Assembly: GCA_004014935.1 (NCBI GenBank)
Contig: CP025324.1
Location: 496,001 to 560,000 of the forward strand
Direction: 5' to 3'
DNA length: 64,000 nucleotides
Origin: Saccharomycopsis malanga
Taxonomy: Eukaryota; Ascomycota; Saccharomycetes; Ascoideales; Saccharomycopsidaceae
The notes beneath the pieces were generated by a model. That model was not told the DNA's origin, made no database searches, and saw only the letters and a list, made by a program, of their open reading frames with translations. The translations under genes were made by a program, and so were the position numbers. Positions 52,186-61,450 of this stretch are shown here, one piece after another. How positions within the stretch are numbered: the stretch's first letter is position 1; each line of letters opens with the position of its first letter.

Positions 52186-52509
52186 ATGCCTTGGAGATGC
52201 TGCCATTGTGGAAGAGTCAATAAACTTCCTGATGATGAAAAGCGACATAAGAAACGACGCAGCAGCTCGGGAACCACCAGCAGCAGCACGACTAAAAAAA
52301 GATCAAAAAGCACAGACCAGCAGTCTCTTACTAATTTTCCTCGATGGCAAGAGAAAAATTCCACCACTGCTGGTGATACCAAGCCACATGCTCCTGACAT
52401 TGCTGATATAACTTGCAGGACATGCCAACATTATTATTGCGATACGTGTGAGTTCTTCAACAATGATCTACAAGAAAAAGAGCCAGGTTGCTCTTGTTGT
52501 ATAATGTGA
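52186..52509 (+). CDS. Small cysteine-rich protein ending in a CaaX box
   Basis: The 107-residue protein begins MPWRCCHCGRVNKLPDD, has a basic Ser/Thr-rich middle (HKKRRSS, TTKKRSKS), and then DITCRTCQHYYCDTCEFF. It ends CSCCIM. The CxxC pairs at both ends could form one split zinc ribbon. Fungal proteins with a WRCC..CG start and a paired C-terminal CxxC are common and uncharacterised. The last four residues (CCIM) fit the CaaX rule and would be farnesylated, with neighbouring cysteines available for palmitoylation, as in the Ras end KCCIIM. Lysine/serine codon use and the clean ATG support a real gene, but I know no function. Confidence 0.6.
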   Translation: MPWRCCHCGRVNKLPDDEKRHKKRRSSSGTTSSSTTKKRSKSTDQQSLTNFPRWQEKNSTTAGDTKPHAPDIADITCRTCQHYYCDTCEFFNNDLQEKEPGCSCCIM

Positions 52510-53036
52510 CCGCCTTCGCGAGCCCCCTTTTAACTGCTAAACTGATCTTGTCTTTACTGTTCAACATATGAATTTACTTTGTAAGCAAACGTGCTTGCGA
52601 GTTGATTGTGAATAATATATTAAGTTGGTCCGTAATGTCCTTTCACAAATACCTATCGCTAATCTCGAATTCCTGTTAATTATTATACTGCTTTTATGGT
52701 ATGCTGATTTTTACTATTCTTTACATTAAAAACACTTGATGACTTAATGTATATGTTTAACTAACGTGGATATAGCATCTTTGCATTCAACTGTAAGCTT
52801 CTTATGGAAATTGAACAGTCACCCCGTTTTTTAAGCACCAAGTAGATGTTTAATTTGCTAATATAAAGCTGCAGTTGTCAAATATACGTATTGGTAAAGT
52901 CAGTTATCTTTCGGGTAAACGTTTTTCAACCTCAGTATGTATATGCATGAAAATGTATGTCGGCGTATGAATGGCCGTTCCATAATGTTGGGTCCGTTAC
53001 TGTTTTGAGATTTCACCATAATATTGTATATTATAT

Positions 53037-53062
53037 ATTTTGAGCCCAGTAGATATCACAAC
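53037..53062 (-). mobile_element. SINE tail fragment
   Basis: Minus-strand GATATCTACTGGGCTCAAAA followed by an AT-rich run matches only the last 25 bases of the SINE. It may be an extremely truncated copy. Confidence 0.35.
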
Positions 53063-53335
53063 AGCATATTTTATAAGCAAAAATATCAATATTATCCAAC
53101 TTTCTGTTAAAGTATGACATCAATCATGCTCTTGTAGTTCAAGTTTTTGGGGGAAAGGCATCCAAGAGAATACAAGTTGATGGTGTGAGTATTATTAGAC
53201 GTTATCATGGATTTATCCATAAAGTATGCTACGTTTTTTAATGTGTACACCAATGTCTGAATTTTAGTTGTTAACAGATCAATACATGTTGGGATTAACC
53301 TAAACAGCCAGACATTTTAATAGAATTGCTTTATA

Positions 53336-53592
53336 TGCCCAGTAAATATCAGTTTCGTATATACACGCTATGTGTAAAGGGACTTGGTAAATCCCAACCG
53401 TATCTTGTTGTTCATAACCATCTCACCCAAAGTGAGCACTAGACCTCGGTGTAGGTCGTGTTTCAGACAGTTGCACTTACCTGTGTGCATGGTAAAAACA
53501 ATGGGTAATAGTGACTTGATGGGAATCGAACCCGCGCCTGAAAGCGTTTTTCTCCAAGAGAACTAACCACTGAGCCATCGGATCGGGCCCAG
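53336..53592 (-). mobile_element. tRNA-derived SINE, near full length
   Basis: From 53592 on the minus strand the order is a perfect A box (GATGGCTCAGTGGTTAG), about 25 bases, then GCGGGTTCGATTCCCATCA with a perfect B box. The body follows (GGTAAGTGCAACTGTCTGAA, GAGGTCTAGTGCTCACTTTG, GGTGAGATGGTTATGAACAA, GGTTGGGATTTACCAAGTCC). The tail is CGTGTATATACGAAACTGATA with ACTGGGC. No acceptor-stem pairing is possible, so it is not a tRNA gene. The A and B boxes match Pol III consensus, so it could still be transcribed. Confidence 0.68.
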
Positions 53593-53899
53593 TAGTAACA
53601 CTCATATCTTGGTCAACATTTACTAATATACTTCTTTTCTCGCATTTTTACGAAAACCATAACATTCTCAGCTAATTACCCTTCTACTAAGTCTTTTTCT
53701 GGAATCTTTGTAAAGCATTTTGTGCTGTCTTCCAGCGGATTTCGTAGTACGAATATCTTGACAATCTCTTAGTCAAGGCGGGCCTAGTGAAAATTGGAAA
53801 AAAAATCTTACTTCATGATGCGCACTATATATATATGACTATATATATGATACTGTCTGATAAGAATAGGACAAGATTTTGATTGAACTATAAAGAGCC

Positions 53900-55051
53900 A
53901 TGATCCACACCAAAGTATTACAGCAAAAAGCGTCTTCTAATATTAATATCAAAAGAGCTGTACAGCTTCTTTATGGTGCTCTTTCGGCAGATGCTCCGAT
54001 CCAAAAAACGCAGCTTAAAAAACATGTGGAAAAGTTGATATTGAATAGTAGCAAACTATCCAGTTGGAACAAACCTCTTCCGAGCTCGATTCCACAGCCA
54101 TCACTTTCTACACGGTTATATGACTCAGCCGACCCTGGTGCATCATTACAAGACATATTCACGCTACCAGATACATCTGCAAAAGAGCTTCTCGTCGTAC
54201 AGTCGGCCCCAGAATATGTAATGAAACATTTTCCAAGTGCAATAGCCAATAATAAACAAAAGACTAATGTGCTATACTTTTCGTCCCAGAATCCTTATTT
54301 GGTCAAAGAAGACATTGTTCTGTTAGTTAAGGACGAGAACCTTGATAGCAAGATATTCAATGTCGAATGGCACTTGGACGATTTTGAACTTGTAAAAGCA
54401 AGAGATCCTAATCTTTTGAGCTTTAATTCTGGCTATTTCCTTTTGTTCAAAGACCATTCACACTCAAGTGCTTTTTATTCAGAGTCGGCAGGATCCTTTT
54501 TAGACGGTATGCCTTTCATAGCTTCATTTGCTGAAGCAAGTCTCGACTATGGTATTAAAAACTTGGCTTTGCCAATCTTAGGTGAAAATTGTGAGGTTGG
54601 GAAAATTCAAACCCAAAATGGCGACTCTAGTCTTACAGAAATGCGTATCGAATTAAAATCTTCTGTACCTGATTCTAATATCTTAGAGGACCAGGGGGAT
54701 TCTGACGAAAGCAAACAAGAGAAATTTAGTGCCGCTGAATTCCTTTTAATGGAATCTGTGACAGAAAAATTGCCGCCATTCAAAAGAAAACACTGTCTCG
54801 TGGTACACAATTTGCCATATCCTATGAATGCTGAGCGGATCATCCGATCGTTCTTGTGGAACTACGACGTGTATCCAGACTACTCCAAGGCAGTACGATT
54901 GTTGAAAGATGATGCAGAATGCCGGTACAAGGCGTGGATTATCGCTTTTGATAACGAACAAGACCCAATACGGTTTTTTAGATGGTATCATGGTAGGTAC
55001 TTGAACGGTGATACCAATTATCCTAAGATTTTGGTAGATCTCTTAGATTAG
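53900..55051 (+). CDS. PET54: Mitochondrial RNA-binding protein Pet54
   Basis: The 383-residue protein matches Pet54 in two blocks. The first is SSQNPYLVKEDI, with VKARDPNLLSFNSGYFLLF downstream. The C-terminal RRM-like block reads CLVVHNLPYPMNAERIIRSF, then WIIAFDNEQDPIRFFRWYHG and KILVDLL. In S. cerevisiae Pet54 activates COX3 translation with Pet122 and Pet494 at the inner membrane and assists COX1 aI5-beta splicing. The N-terminal 110 residues are basic, Ser-rich and longer than in S. cerevisiae (293 residues), and probably include the presequence (MIHTKVLQQKASS). The single CTG codon (residue 141, 54320-54322) lies where S. cerevisiae has serine, in VKEDFLSIL as I recall it. Confidence 0.85.
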   Translation: MIHTKVLQQKASSNINIKRAVQLLYGALSADAPIQKTQLKKHVEKLILNSSKLSSWNKPLPSSIPQPSLSTRLYDSADPGASLQDIFTLPDTSAKELLVVQSAPEYVMKHFPSAIANNKQKTNVLYFSSQNPYLVKEDIVLLVKDENLDSKIFNVEWHLDDFELVKARDPNLLSFNSGYFLLFKDHSHSSAFYSESAGSFLDGMPFIASFAEASLDYGIKNLALPILGENCEVGKIQTQNGDSSLTEMRIELKSSVPDSNILEDQGDSDESKQEKFSAAEFLLMESVTEKLPPFKRKHCLVVHNLPYPMNAERIIRSFLWNYDVYPDYSKAVRLLKDDAECRYKAWIIAFDNEQDPIRFFRWYHGRYLNGDTNYPKILVDLLD

Positions 55052-55488
55052 CCCTGTATATATTTTTTACGGAATGTCTTTATTATGATTATTTTAAGAA
55101 TGTAAGTCTTTTATCTACACTTTATTTAGTAGAGTTGCTTTATCAAACAAAGACTCAAAAACTGCGTAACTGGTTCTAAAGTTTCTGTATTTTTTAAACC
55201 ATATCTGAAATAGACTTTTACTGATGTTAATAAAACGGATCTTTGTAAAGAATTACCTCTTCAACGTGGCGATCAGATAAAATTTTTATTCAATAAAAAC
55301 TACTTGAAATGCAACTAAAACTTATCTAGTAAAATAAATAACCAAAATAATTGCAAATTTAAGCTTACAAGTCAGAATCCTACAAATCAATAGAGGCTGC
55401 ATCGGCAAATACTAATTTACAATTTTTCAAAATTCAACTTTTATGAACGTTAGCTGATCACAACATATATACTTCTTTACCTTTGATA
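55052..55488. other. Convergent intergenic region PET54 / MAK11
   Basis: These 437 AT-rich bases hold two convergent 3' ends. No gene or motif is supported. Confidence 0.6.
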
Positions 55489-56691
55489 TCACTCAACATC
55501 CACAGTAGCTTTGCTCTTGGCCTTCTTTCTCTTGTTTCTCTTCTTCTTGTTGCCGGTGGTACCAAACAAAATCTTCTTGGAACCTTCACCATCTGTCTCG
55601 TACTCACTCTCAGTCTTGTACCCTTGTTCTACCTCAAGCTCCCTCTTTTTCATGGTGTCAGCCTTCTCAACGCTTTCTGGAACGATATCCACACAGTTCA
55701 ATCTCTCGCCGGCATCGTATACCGCAATCTGGTCTCTGGACTCTAAATTCCATACAACAATCTTACCATCGGAAGATATTGATACAAGGAATGGTGCTGG
55801 TGACTGTTCTGGAGTGTATAATTTGAAATCTTTTATACGACTGGTGTGTCCCAAAAGTTTGAACTCTGGTTCGTCAATTTTTTCCTTCTTTTCTTCTTCT
55901 TCGTCGTCGTCGTCCTTCTCTTGGTTGGCCGACTGTATAAGGGCAACTAAATCATAGAAATGTATGTAGGAATTGTTCAATCCAACCACCATATATTCCT
56001 TTTCTTTGATCATGTATACTTCCAAGTGCATTATTGTGCTCTGTGTGCTCAAAACCTTGACAACCTTACTGGTGTTGGTATTGTAAATAAGCACTCTGTT
56101 CATCAAAACAACTACGAAGTGACTGCCATCAAGTGACCATCTGATGCTCTGTGGTTTCTGCGCCTTGGTGAACTCATATTTCAACTTCAACGCTGCAGCC
56201 TTCTTGACAGTCATCAAGTTCCATAATCTTACAGTATTGTCGGTAGAACAACTAACAGCAATCTTGTTTGACGGATGGATTGCTAAGTCTGTGACCGCTT
56301 CCTTGTGGCCCTTAAGCTTTCCAAAAACTTCCCAGTCCTTAACTCTCCAGATAATAATAGACTTGTCGTTGGAACCGGAAAGAAGCCACTTTCCATTATT
56401 CGAAAAACGTAACACATTCACGGAACCTTCATGAGATAGCAAATCACCAAGCTCCTTCCGTTTCTGCAAATCGTAAATCTTGATATGCTCGTCCTTCGAG
56501 CCGGTCACCAAGTATCTTTTCGAAGAATTTATGGAGTAGATCGACAAAGAGTGTGATTCAAAATGAAAAATCGGCTGAAAAATAGGAGACTTTTTCACAT
56601 CAGCTGGAATAAGTAAAGATAAACAAAGCAAATTGTGCTCGTAAGAGCCTGTAAGGACTCTAAATTGAATGTTATTAGCTGCTTCTGACAT
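55489..56691 (-). CDS. MAK11: 60S ribosome biogenesis WD-repeat protein Mak11
   Basis: The 400-residue protein is the yeast PAK1IP1 orthologue. It starts at the ATG at 56691 and runs NNIQFRVLTGSYEHNLLCLSL, close to the S. cerevisiae start. WD repeats follow: HSLSIYSINSSKRYLVTGSK, DLLSHEGSVNVLRFSNNGKW, KGHKEAVTDLAIHPSNKIAV, LLGHTSRIKDF and SDGKIVVWNLE. GERLNCVDI and a Lys-rich C-terminal tail (KKRNKRKKAKSK) complete it. Mak11 acts in the nucleolus with Rlp24 in pre-60S maturation and was first found as needed for M1 satellite dsRNA maintenance. It has no CTG codon. Its promoter has ribosome-biogenesis motifs. Confidence 0.95.
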   Translation of the reverse strand: MSEAANNIQFRVLTGSYEHNLLCLSLLIPADVKKSPIFQPIFHFESHSLSIYSINSSKRYLVTGSKDEHIKIYDLQKRKELGDLLSHEGSVNVLRFSNNGKWLLSGSNDKSIIIWRVKDWEVFGKLKGHKEAVTDLAIHPSNKIAVSCSTDNTVRLWNLMTVKKAAALKLKYEFTKAQKPQSIRWSLDGSHFVVVLMNRVLIYNTNTSKVVKVLSTQSTIMHLEVYMIKEKEYMVVGLNNSYIHFYDLVALIQSANQEKDDDDEEEEKKEKIDEPEFKLLGHTSRIKDFKLYTPEQSPAPFLVSISSDGKIVVWNLESRDQIAVYDAGERLNCVDIVPESVEKADTMKKRELEVEQGYKTESEYETDGEGSKKILFGTTGNKKKRNKRKKAKSKATVDVE

Positions 56692-57437
56692 AACTTTTGG
56701 CTTGTAGACTCATAATAGTTGTTCAATATCAGTCTTTATCGCTTTTTTATAATATATATAGTCTCTGTCTTTAAAAAAAAATTTGAATTTTTCACGATGA
56801 GCCTTGTGATTCATGCGTCTTACTGCATATATGTACGTTACTCTGCATTTATAAAGAGTATAAGATGTTCAATTAGTGCAATTGATGAACATTAAAGATA
56901 TATGGTTGGTCTGGTAGGTTTGACATTAAATCCTCTTGAAAATGACAGTTTTGTCAAGTTTAAAATGATGGAAAACAATTGGTAATCATAATGTAGCATA
57001 TTTGACAGCCTCCGTCTAATCTGATGGAAATGTCCTGAATTTCTTTTAATTATTGATCTGACCAACATTGTTGATATATAAATGTATTGTTTATAGTTTT
57101 GTCCACCATCCAGCCAATAATTCAGTGTGTTTCGAGTAATTGTCGTTCTGTTCCCTGCATTTCTACTAAGTTATACACGAATACACGAATCATTTTGGAA
57201 AACTACGCCGAGACATATTTGTAAGTTGTGTCAACACAATTTAATGGCTCCAGCTATGTTTATAAAGATTCTCACAGAATCTCTTCTTCTAATGTTAGCC
57301 AATAATTAGTTTATATGACGGATAATTAACATGGGGTGTTCGGGGTGCGCACCAGAGATTCCTATTTTACTTGAATATTCCATTCCCCGCAGCTCATATA
57401 AAGGATACAGTATTTCGTTTCATCACCAGTTTTAACG
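56692..57437. promoter_or_regulatory. Divergent promoter MAK11 / WD-repeat gene, with RRPE and PAC-like motifs
   Basis: About 95-110 bases upstream of MAK11, AATTTTTCA (56786-56794; TGAAAAATT on the minus strand, the RRPE core) directly abuts CGATGAG (56795-56801, the PAC core). The pair RRPE plus PAC marks ribosome-biogenesis genes across yeasts, which fits MAK11. An alternating TATA tract is at 56750-56761. The half nearer to 57438 is AT-rich with no clear motif. Confidence 0.6.
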
Positions 57438-60194
57438 ATGCTCAACCAAGGTACTGGGCTCTTTCCGTATTCAGGATATTACAAACACGAGCTTCCGCCT
57501 TTTGAGACCAAAACCGCCGACTCGCCTGCCGCAGACAATTCTTCAGGCCACTTTACTGTCGAAGGTGCTAGTAATAATACTGATTTTGACAGGCCAGAAA
57601 GACCGCCTCTCAGCCATAAGAGCGCCTCGACAACCTCAGCCTCAGCGTTTGCTAATATAGCTGGCAGTGCTCTTAAGAAGAAGTCTCTGAAAAACATTCC
57701 ATCCATTGAGACGCTTGTTCAGCAATCGAAAAGAAATCGAGACTCGAAAATGTTCATTCCGCCAAAATACCAAGCACCAACCACGTTTCTCAACCCTACA
57801 GGCACAGTATGTCCCGTGAGTCATTTGGATATCAATAGTGTCGGCATCATCAACAGTGAACGCTCTTTAGACTTCACTAATGTTGATGGTACTTACAGGC
57901 AGTCGTTATTTTTGGTGGTTTCCCGAACTCCGTTGTCCCCGGACGATCCTAATACTTATGTTGCTTTGCCTCCAGACTATCAGCCTAACAAGTCAAAAAT
58001 ATTTACAAACTACAGTTTTGCTCTTTCCAGCAACGATGCTGAAAACGGCGAGAAGGAAACTGCAGCAGTCTCCACTGCGGACGTTAAGGAAAGTGGTGCC
58101 ATTAAACCTGAGGATGCTAATGACAATGTTGCTGCAAACGGCTCTTCCAATAATGCAGAAAAACTTCCTTTTGGCTCAAACGTAAATCCGCTTCTTCCAG
58201 ACCCATTCAAATTTGTCCATCTTACACCAGGCTGTGGTAATCATTATGTAAGAGTAAAACAGACGAGACCCAGCGTCCAAACCGCTGCTACAGGAAACTC
58301 TAGAAACAAACTCTGGGGTAAGAAAAACTCGTTTATTGGAGCTATTGGAAATAACAACGCAGCATCTAATACTAGTAACATTGCAATTATCAGCGAGAAC
58401 TTGAAATCGCCGAAAAGCTCTATCATTCGTAACTCTTCAACGTTCCTTACGAGAGCGTTGCCTGTTGAAAACTTTAGCAAAAAGCTCAACTCTAGCGAGG
58501 CTCTTATGTACAACTATAATGGCAAGGTATTCAACTTGTATTCTGTCAGACCAAACAATAGCACGAAAATAGCTAACATCAACGAGTTTATTGATGACAA
58601 TCCTTTGATTAGAATTGCATTTACCTCTACCATCTCCTGTGCAGATAGCCGTCTTTCGCAGGTAAGCAAGAGTAGCAAGTATAGCAGCGATAACCTCAAC
58701 AGTAACAACAGTAACCTAAAATTCGACATTTTGCTTGGTTTTATCTCCGGTGACATTTTTTGGTATGATCCGTTTGTCAACAAGTATACTAGATTCAACA
58801 AAAACGGCAAGCTTGTCAATGGTGCTGCTGTGTTAGATTTGAAATGGTACAATAACGGTCATAACTTTATGGCTGCTTTTGCTGATGGCTCCATCTTAAC
58901 CTTCAACAGAAACAAAGACGATGATGAAAACCATTACTACAATATGATTAAACAAAGAAACACTTCAGATTCCAAGTTTATTAGAGTTCTTAAAACATCA
59001 CACACAGCTGATCAACAAAGTCTTAATCCAATCGGCCATTACAAGTTGTCAAAGTCTCCTATCACAGAGATTGCCATCTTCAGTACTGCGTCCCATGTCA
59101 ACTTTAATACGTTGCCTAGCAATTCCAGTAGCACTACTTCCATACCTACTGCTGCAATTAACAGTCCGCTTAGAAACTTGGTCAGTATCACCGGTGATGA
59201 TGGCTTTTTGAGAATCTTTGACTTGGCAAACGAAACTATAACCGACATAATGCCTGCCTATTTCTCAAGTTTGTTATGTTCAGCTTGGTCTCCCGATGGT
59301 AAGTATCTTGCTGTTGGTGGTGAGGACGATCTAATTAGTGTTTACGAAGTAGGCAGCAGTTATTATTACTTGCAACAGCAGCAGCAGCAGCAACAACAAC
59401 AACAACAACAACCACAGTATAGCACTCCAAACTCGCCATCCAAAGCAGATGGTAACACTACACCTGCTGCTACTATAAGAAACCCTACCCAGGGATATTC
59501 CCATTTCAGACTAGTGGCACGACTTGAAGGCCATTTCTCATGGATTCGGTCAATACAATTCGACTACTTGAAATCCCCACCGCGTCTCATTTCAAGCCCT
59601 GCCTCCTATAGAATTGGCTCTGTTGGTGATGATGGGAAGTTTCTACTTTGGGACTTTTCACCTCGATTGTTGCCTAAAGTGAAAACCCAGCAACGGCTCA
59701 AAACAAAACATCATCATCACCATCATCATCATCCACGTCATAAATCCCCAACAAGAAGTGGCAACGCGCCACTGCCTAGAAAAAGAAGCAACACAGCTTC
59801 GAGCAAGACTAAGATTGATGGTCTTCAGTTGCCGACTACTAACAATCTACCACCACGAAGTTTGACTCAAACCATGGCCAGCGCAGGATTGCTTTCCAAA
59901 TTTGCCAACACCGGAAGCTCCTCAAACGACCAAGAAAAAAGTACATTGTCAAATACTCATCCTGGACTGGTTTCCATGTCGAGAACCAGCACGGGGCTTG
60001 GAATCAGTATCGCTCAACAAGCAACGACAATTGTGCACGAGATTTCCTCAAAGGGAAGTATCCCATTCGTGCAGCCAGTGGTTTGTATAGACACTGGACT
60101 TGGTAGGTTGTCTTTAGTGCAGTTTACAGACGATGGAATATGGGTTACAGCAGCTGGAGGAGATGTACGCAAGTGGGACCGTCCACAAGAATGA
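57438..60194 (+). CDS. WD-repeat protein, CreC / WDR20 family
   Basis: The 918-residue protein has a disordered N-terminus and WD repeats. The repeats are found around residues 365-500 (FDILLGFISGDIFWYDPF, VLDLKWYNNGHNFMAAFADG) and 575-640 (LVSITGDDGFLRIFDLAN, CSAWSPDGKYLAVGGEDDLI). They continue at 690-745 (ARLEGHFSWIRSIQFDYL, SVGDDGKFLLWDFSP), and a terminal strand reads IWVTAAGGDVRKWDRPQ. This interrupted arrangement is that of Aspergillus CreC, S. pombe Bun62 and human WDR20, which bind and activate the deubiquitinases CreB/Ubp9/USP12. A Gln run (about 645-658) and eight histidines (about 757-764) sit in the loops between blades. A role in nutrient signalling through deubiquitination is inferred from family only. 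Confidence 0.85.
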   Translation: MLNQGTGLFPYSGYYKHELPPFETKTADSPAADNSSGHFTVEGASNNTDFDRPERPPLSHKSASTTSASAFANIAGSALKKKSLKNIPSIETLVQQSKRNRDSKMFIPPKYQAPTTFLNPTGTVCPVSHLDINSVGIINSERSLDFTNVDGTYRQSLFLVVSRTPLSPDDPNTYVALPPDYQPNKSKIFTNYSFALSSNDAENGEKETAAVSTADVKESGAIKPEDANDNVAANGSSNNAEKLPFGSNVNPLLPDPFKFVHLTPGCGNHYVRVKQTRPSVQTAATGNSRNKLWGKKNSFIGAIGNNNAASNTSNIAIISENLKSPKSSIIRNSSTFLTRALPVENFSKKLNSSEALMYNYNGKVFNLYSVRPNNSTKIANINEFIDDNPLIRIAFTSTISCADSRLSQVSKSSKYSSDNLNSNNSNLKFDILLGFISGDIFWYDPFVNKYTRFNKNGKLVNGAAVLDLKWYNNGHNFMAAFADGSILTFNRNKDDDENHYYNMIKQRNTSDSKFIRVLKTSHTADQQSLNPIGHYKLSKSPITEIAIFSTASHVNFNTLPSNSSSTTSIPTAAINSPLRNLVSITGDDGFLRIFDLANETITDIMPAYFSSLLCSAWSPDGKYLAVGGEDDLISVYEVGSSYYYLQQQQQQQQQQQQQPQYSTPNSPSKADGNTTPAATIRNPTQGYSHFRLVARLEGHFSWIRSIQFDYLKSPPRLISSPASYRIGSVGDDGKFLLWDFSPRLLPKVKTQQRLKTKHHHHHHHHPRHKSPTRSGNAPLPRKRSNTASSKTKIDGLQLPTTNNLPPRSLTQTMASAGLLSKFANTGSSSNDQEKSTLSNTHPGLVSMSRTSTGLGISIAQQATTIVHEISSKGSIPFVQPVVCIDTGLGRLSLVQFTDDGIWVTAAGGDVRKWDRPQE

Positions 60195-61450
60195 TGATTT
60201 TCTAGTTGATAGATTTTGTTTGTATGTTAGTATGTGTATAAATGTGATTTTTACTGAGGTATGATTACTTTTAGTATATAGAAGGATATTATTCTGGCGT
60301 ATAAAACGGGCAAGACTTGTGAATCGAATCTTGGTGAACAAACAAATTTGGAAAGTCAACAAAATAAGCAAAGAAGTTTATCTATAAAATGCAAACATAG
60401 GCATGTTTTTAAGAATTAAAACCGAACGAAGAAACCGCAACTAATGAAAAACACCCAGTTCAAGATACTTTCAAAGATGGTATAACCAAGAGAATTGAAT
60501 GTTGCCTCAATATTTAATATTTAATTAGGTGACAAAATAAAATTTTCCTATTTGGTCACCATTTTATTCGGCTATCCTTAATTAAAGCCTAATTCCAAAT
60601 TCCGCTAATTGATCATTTATGCAGTATCCTTGAGCATTAATTATCCCCGATTCAGACACTTTTCAGTCATGTTTCGCCAATCCATATCCCTGTTATTTTA
60701 CTTAAAATGGAGCTATACATTCAATATCATCGGTTAAGCTTTTACAGCCTTAATTTATTTGCAGCAACATTAACCTGCTTCACTAGTGCAAGCGTAGATG
60801 CATCAATAAAACAATGCCTGTCAATCGTTTCTACGACCCAGCAAAATCTTACCAGAATAGTGAATGAAAGCAATTTCAGGCAGTTGACTACCCATTAACT
60901 GCTGATAAGATAAAAGTTCTTGTTTATGGGGCTTGTGGAGAAGCGTTTTGTTGGATTGTTGAGAAGGGGTATAGGAAACGTAGCTTGACACAACATATGC
61001 CATTACTGTCGGTTAAAATAACTTCAAGGAGGAGATATATTGCTAATGGGTGGCGGTTTTACAAATTAGAAGTATTTAATAGTTTTGTTGTGTCGAAAGG
61101 GACTTGGTAAACCTCAATGTGGGAAACCTAATTCATGACCAATTCATTATAATCTTTTTATCTAATGGATAGGAACTCGTGATTAAGTGAGCATTATTAT
61201 CTTTTTCTAACAACTCTATCACTGAGCCATCCTTCCCTGTGTCAAATGTTTATCATAGAAATGAATTAAGAGCTTACAAGAGTAACGGCTTAAAAGTCAG
61301 ATTGACAGCTCTAGTACAATCGGTATAGCGACCTGATAGGTCATATACCACATTTTGGGGATAATGGCAGTTTTATATATTAATTAGTGTGAAAACACTG
61401 GGCTATTGACGTGGTAAAGTTGTAATATAGTACATAATTTTTGCAGTTGA
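60195..61450. other. Gene-poor region with a truncated SINE
   Basis: The region is AT-rich. A 63-codon frame (60707-60898, starting MELYIQYHRL) has a plausible ATG and a helical end, but nothing recognisable, so I leave it uncalled. The SINE copy 61089-61240 is the only element supported. Confidence 0.5.
61089..61240 (-). mobile_element. tRNA-derived SINE, truncated or deleted
   Basis: On the minus strand the head is GAAGGATGGCTCAGTGATAGA (A box). A shortened middle lacks the B box. Then come ATTATAATGAATTGGTCATG and GAGGTTTACCAAGTCCCTTT. The tail after CCCTTT is lost or diverged. Confidence 0.5.

Larger units (their letters stand above)
52510..53899. other. 1.4-kb gene-free region with SINE copies
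   Basis: No protein gene is supported. The region contains a SINE tail fragment (53037-53062), a near-complete SINE (53336-53592, minus) and the PET54 promoter. That promoter has alternating TATA tracts (53826-53836 and 53839-53848) about 60 bases upstream of the ATG. The rest is AT-rich. Confidence 0.55.

Noticed and set aside
53510-53592. Functional minus-strand tRNA gene
   Set aside because: The T arm is good but the 7-base acceptor halves are not complementary, and the sequence continues into the shared SINE body.
60707-60898. 63-codon frame starting MELYIQYH
   Set aside because: Possible but without promoter motif, domain or known relative; not enough to call a gene.
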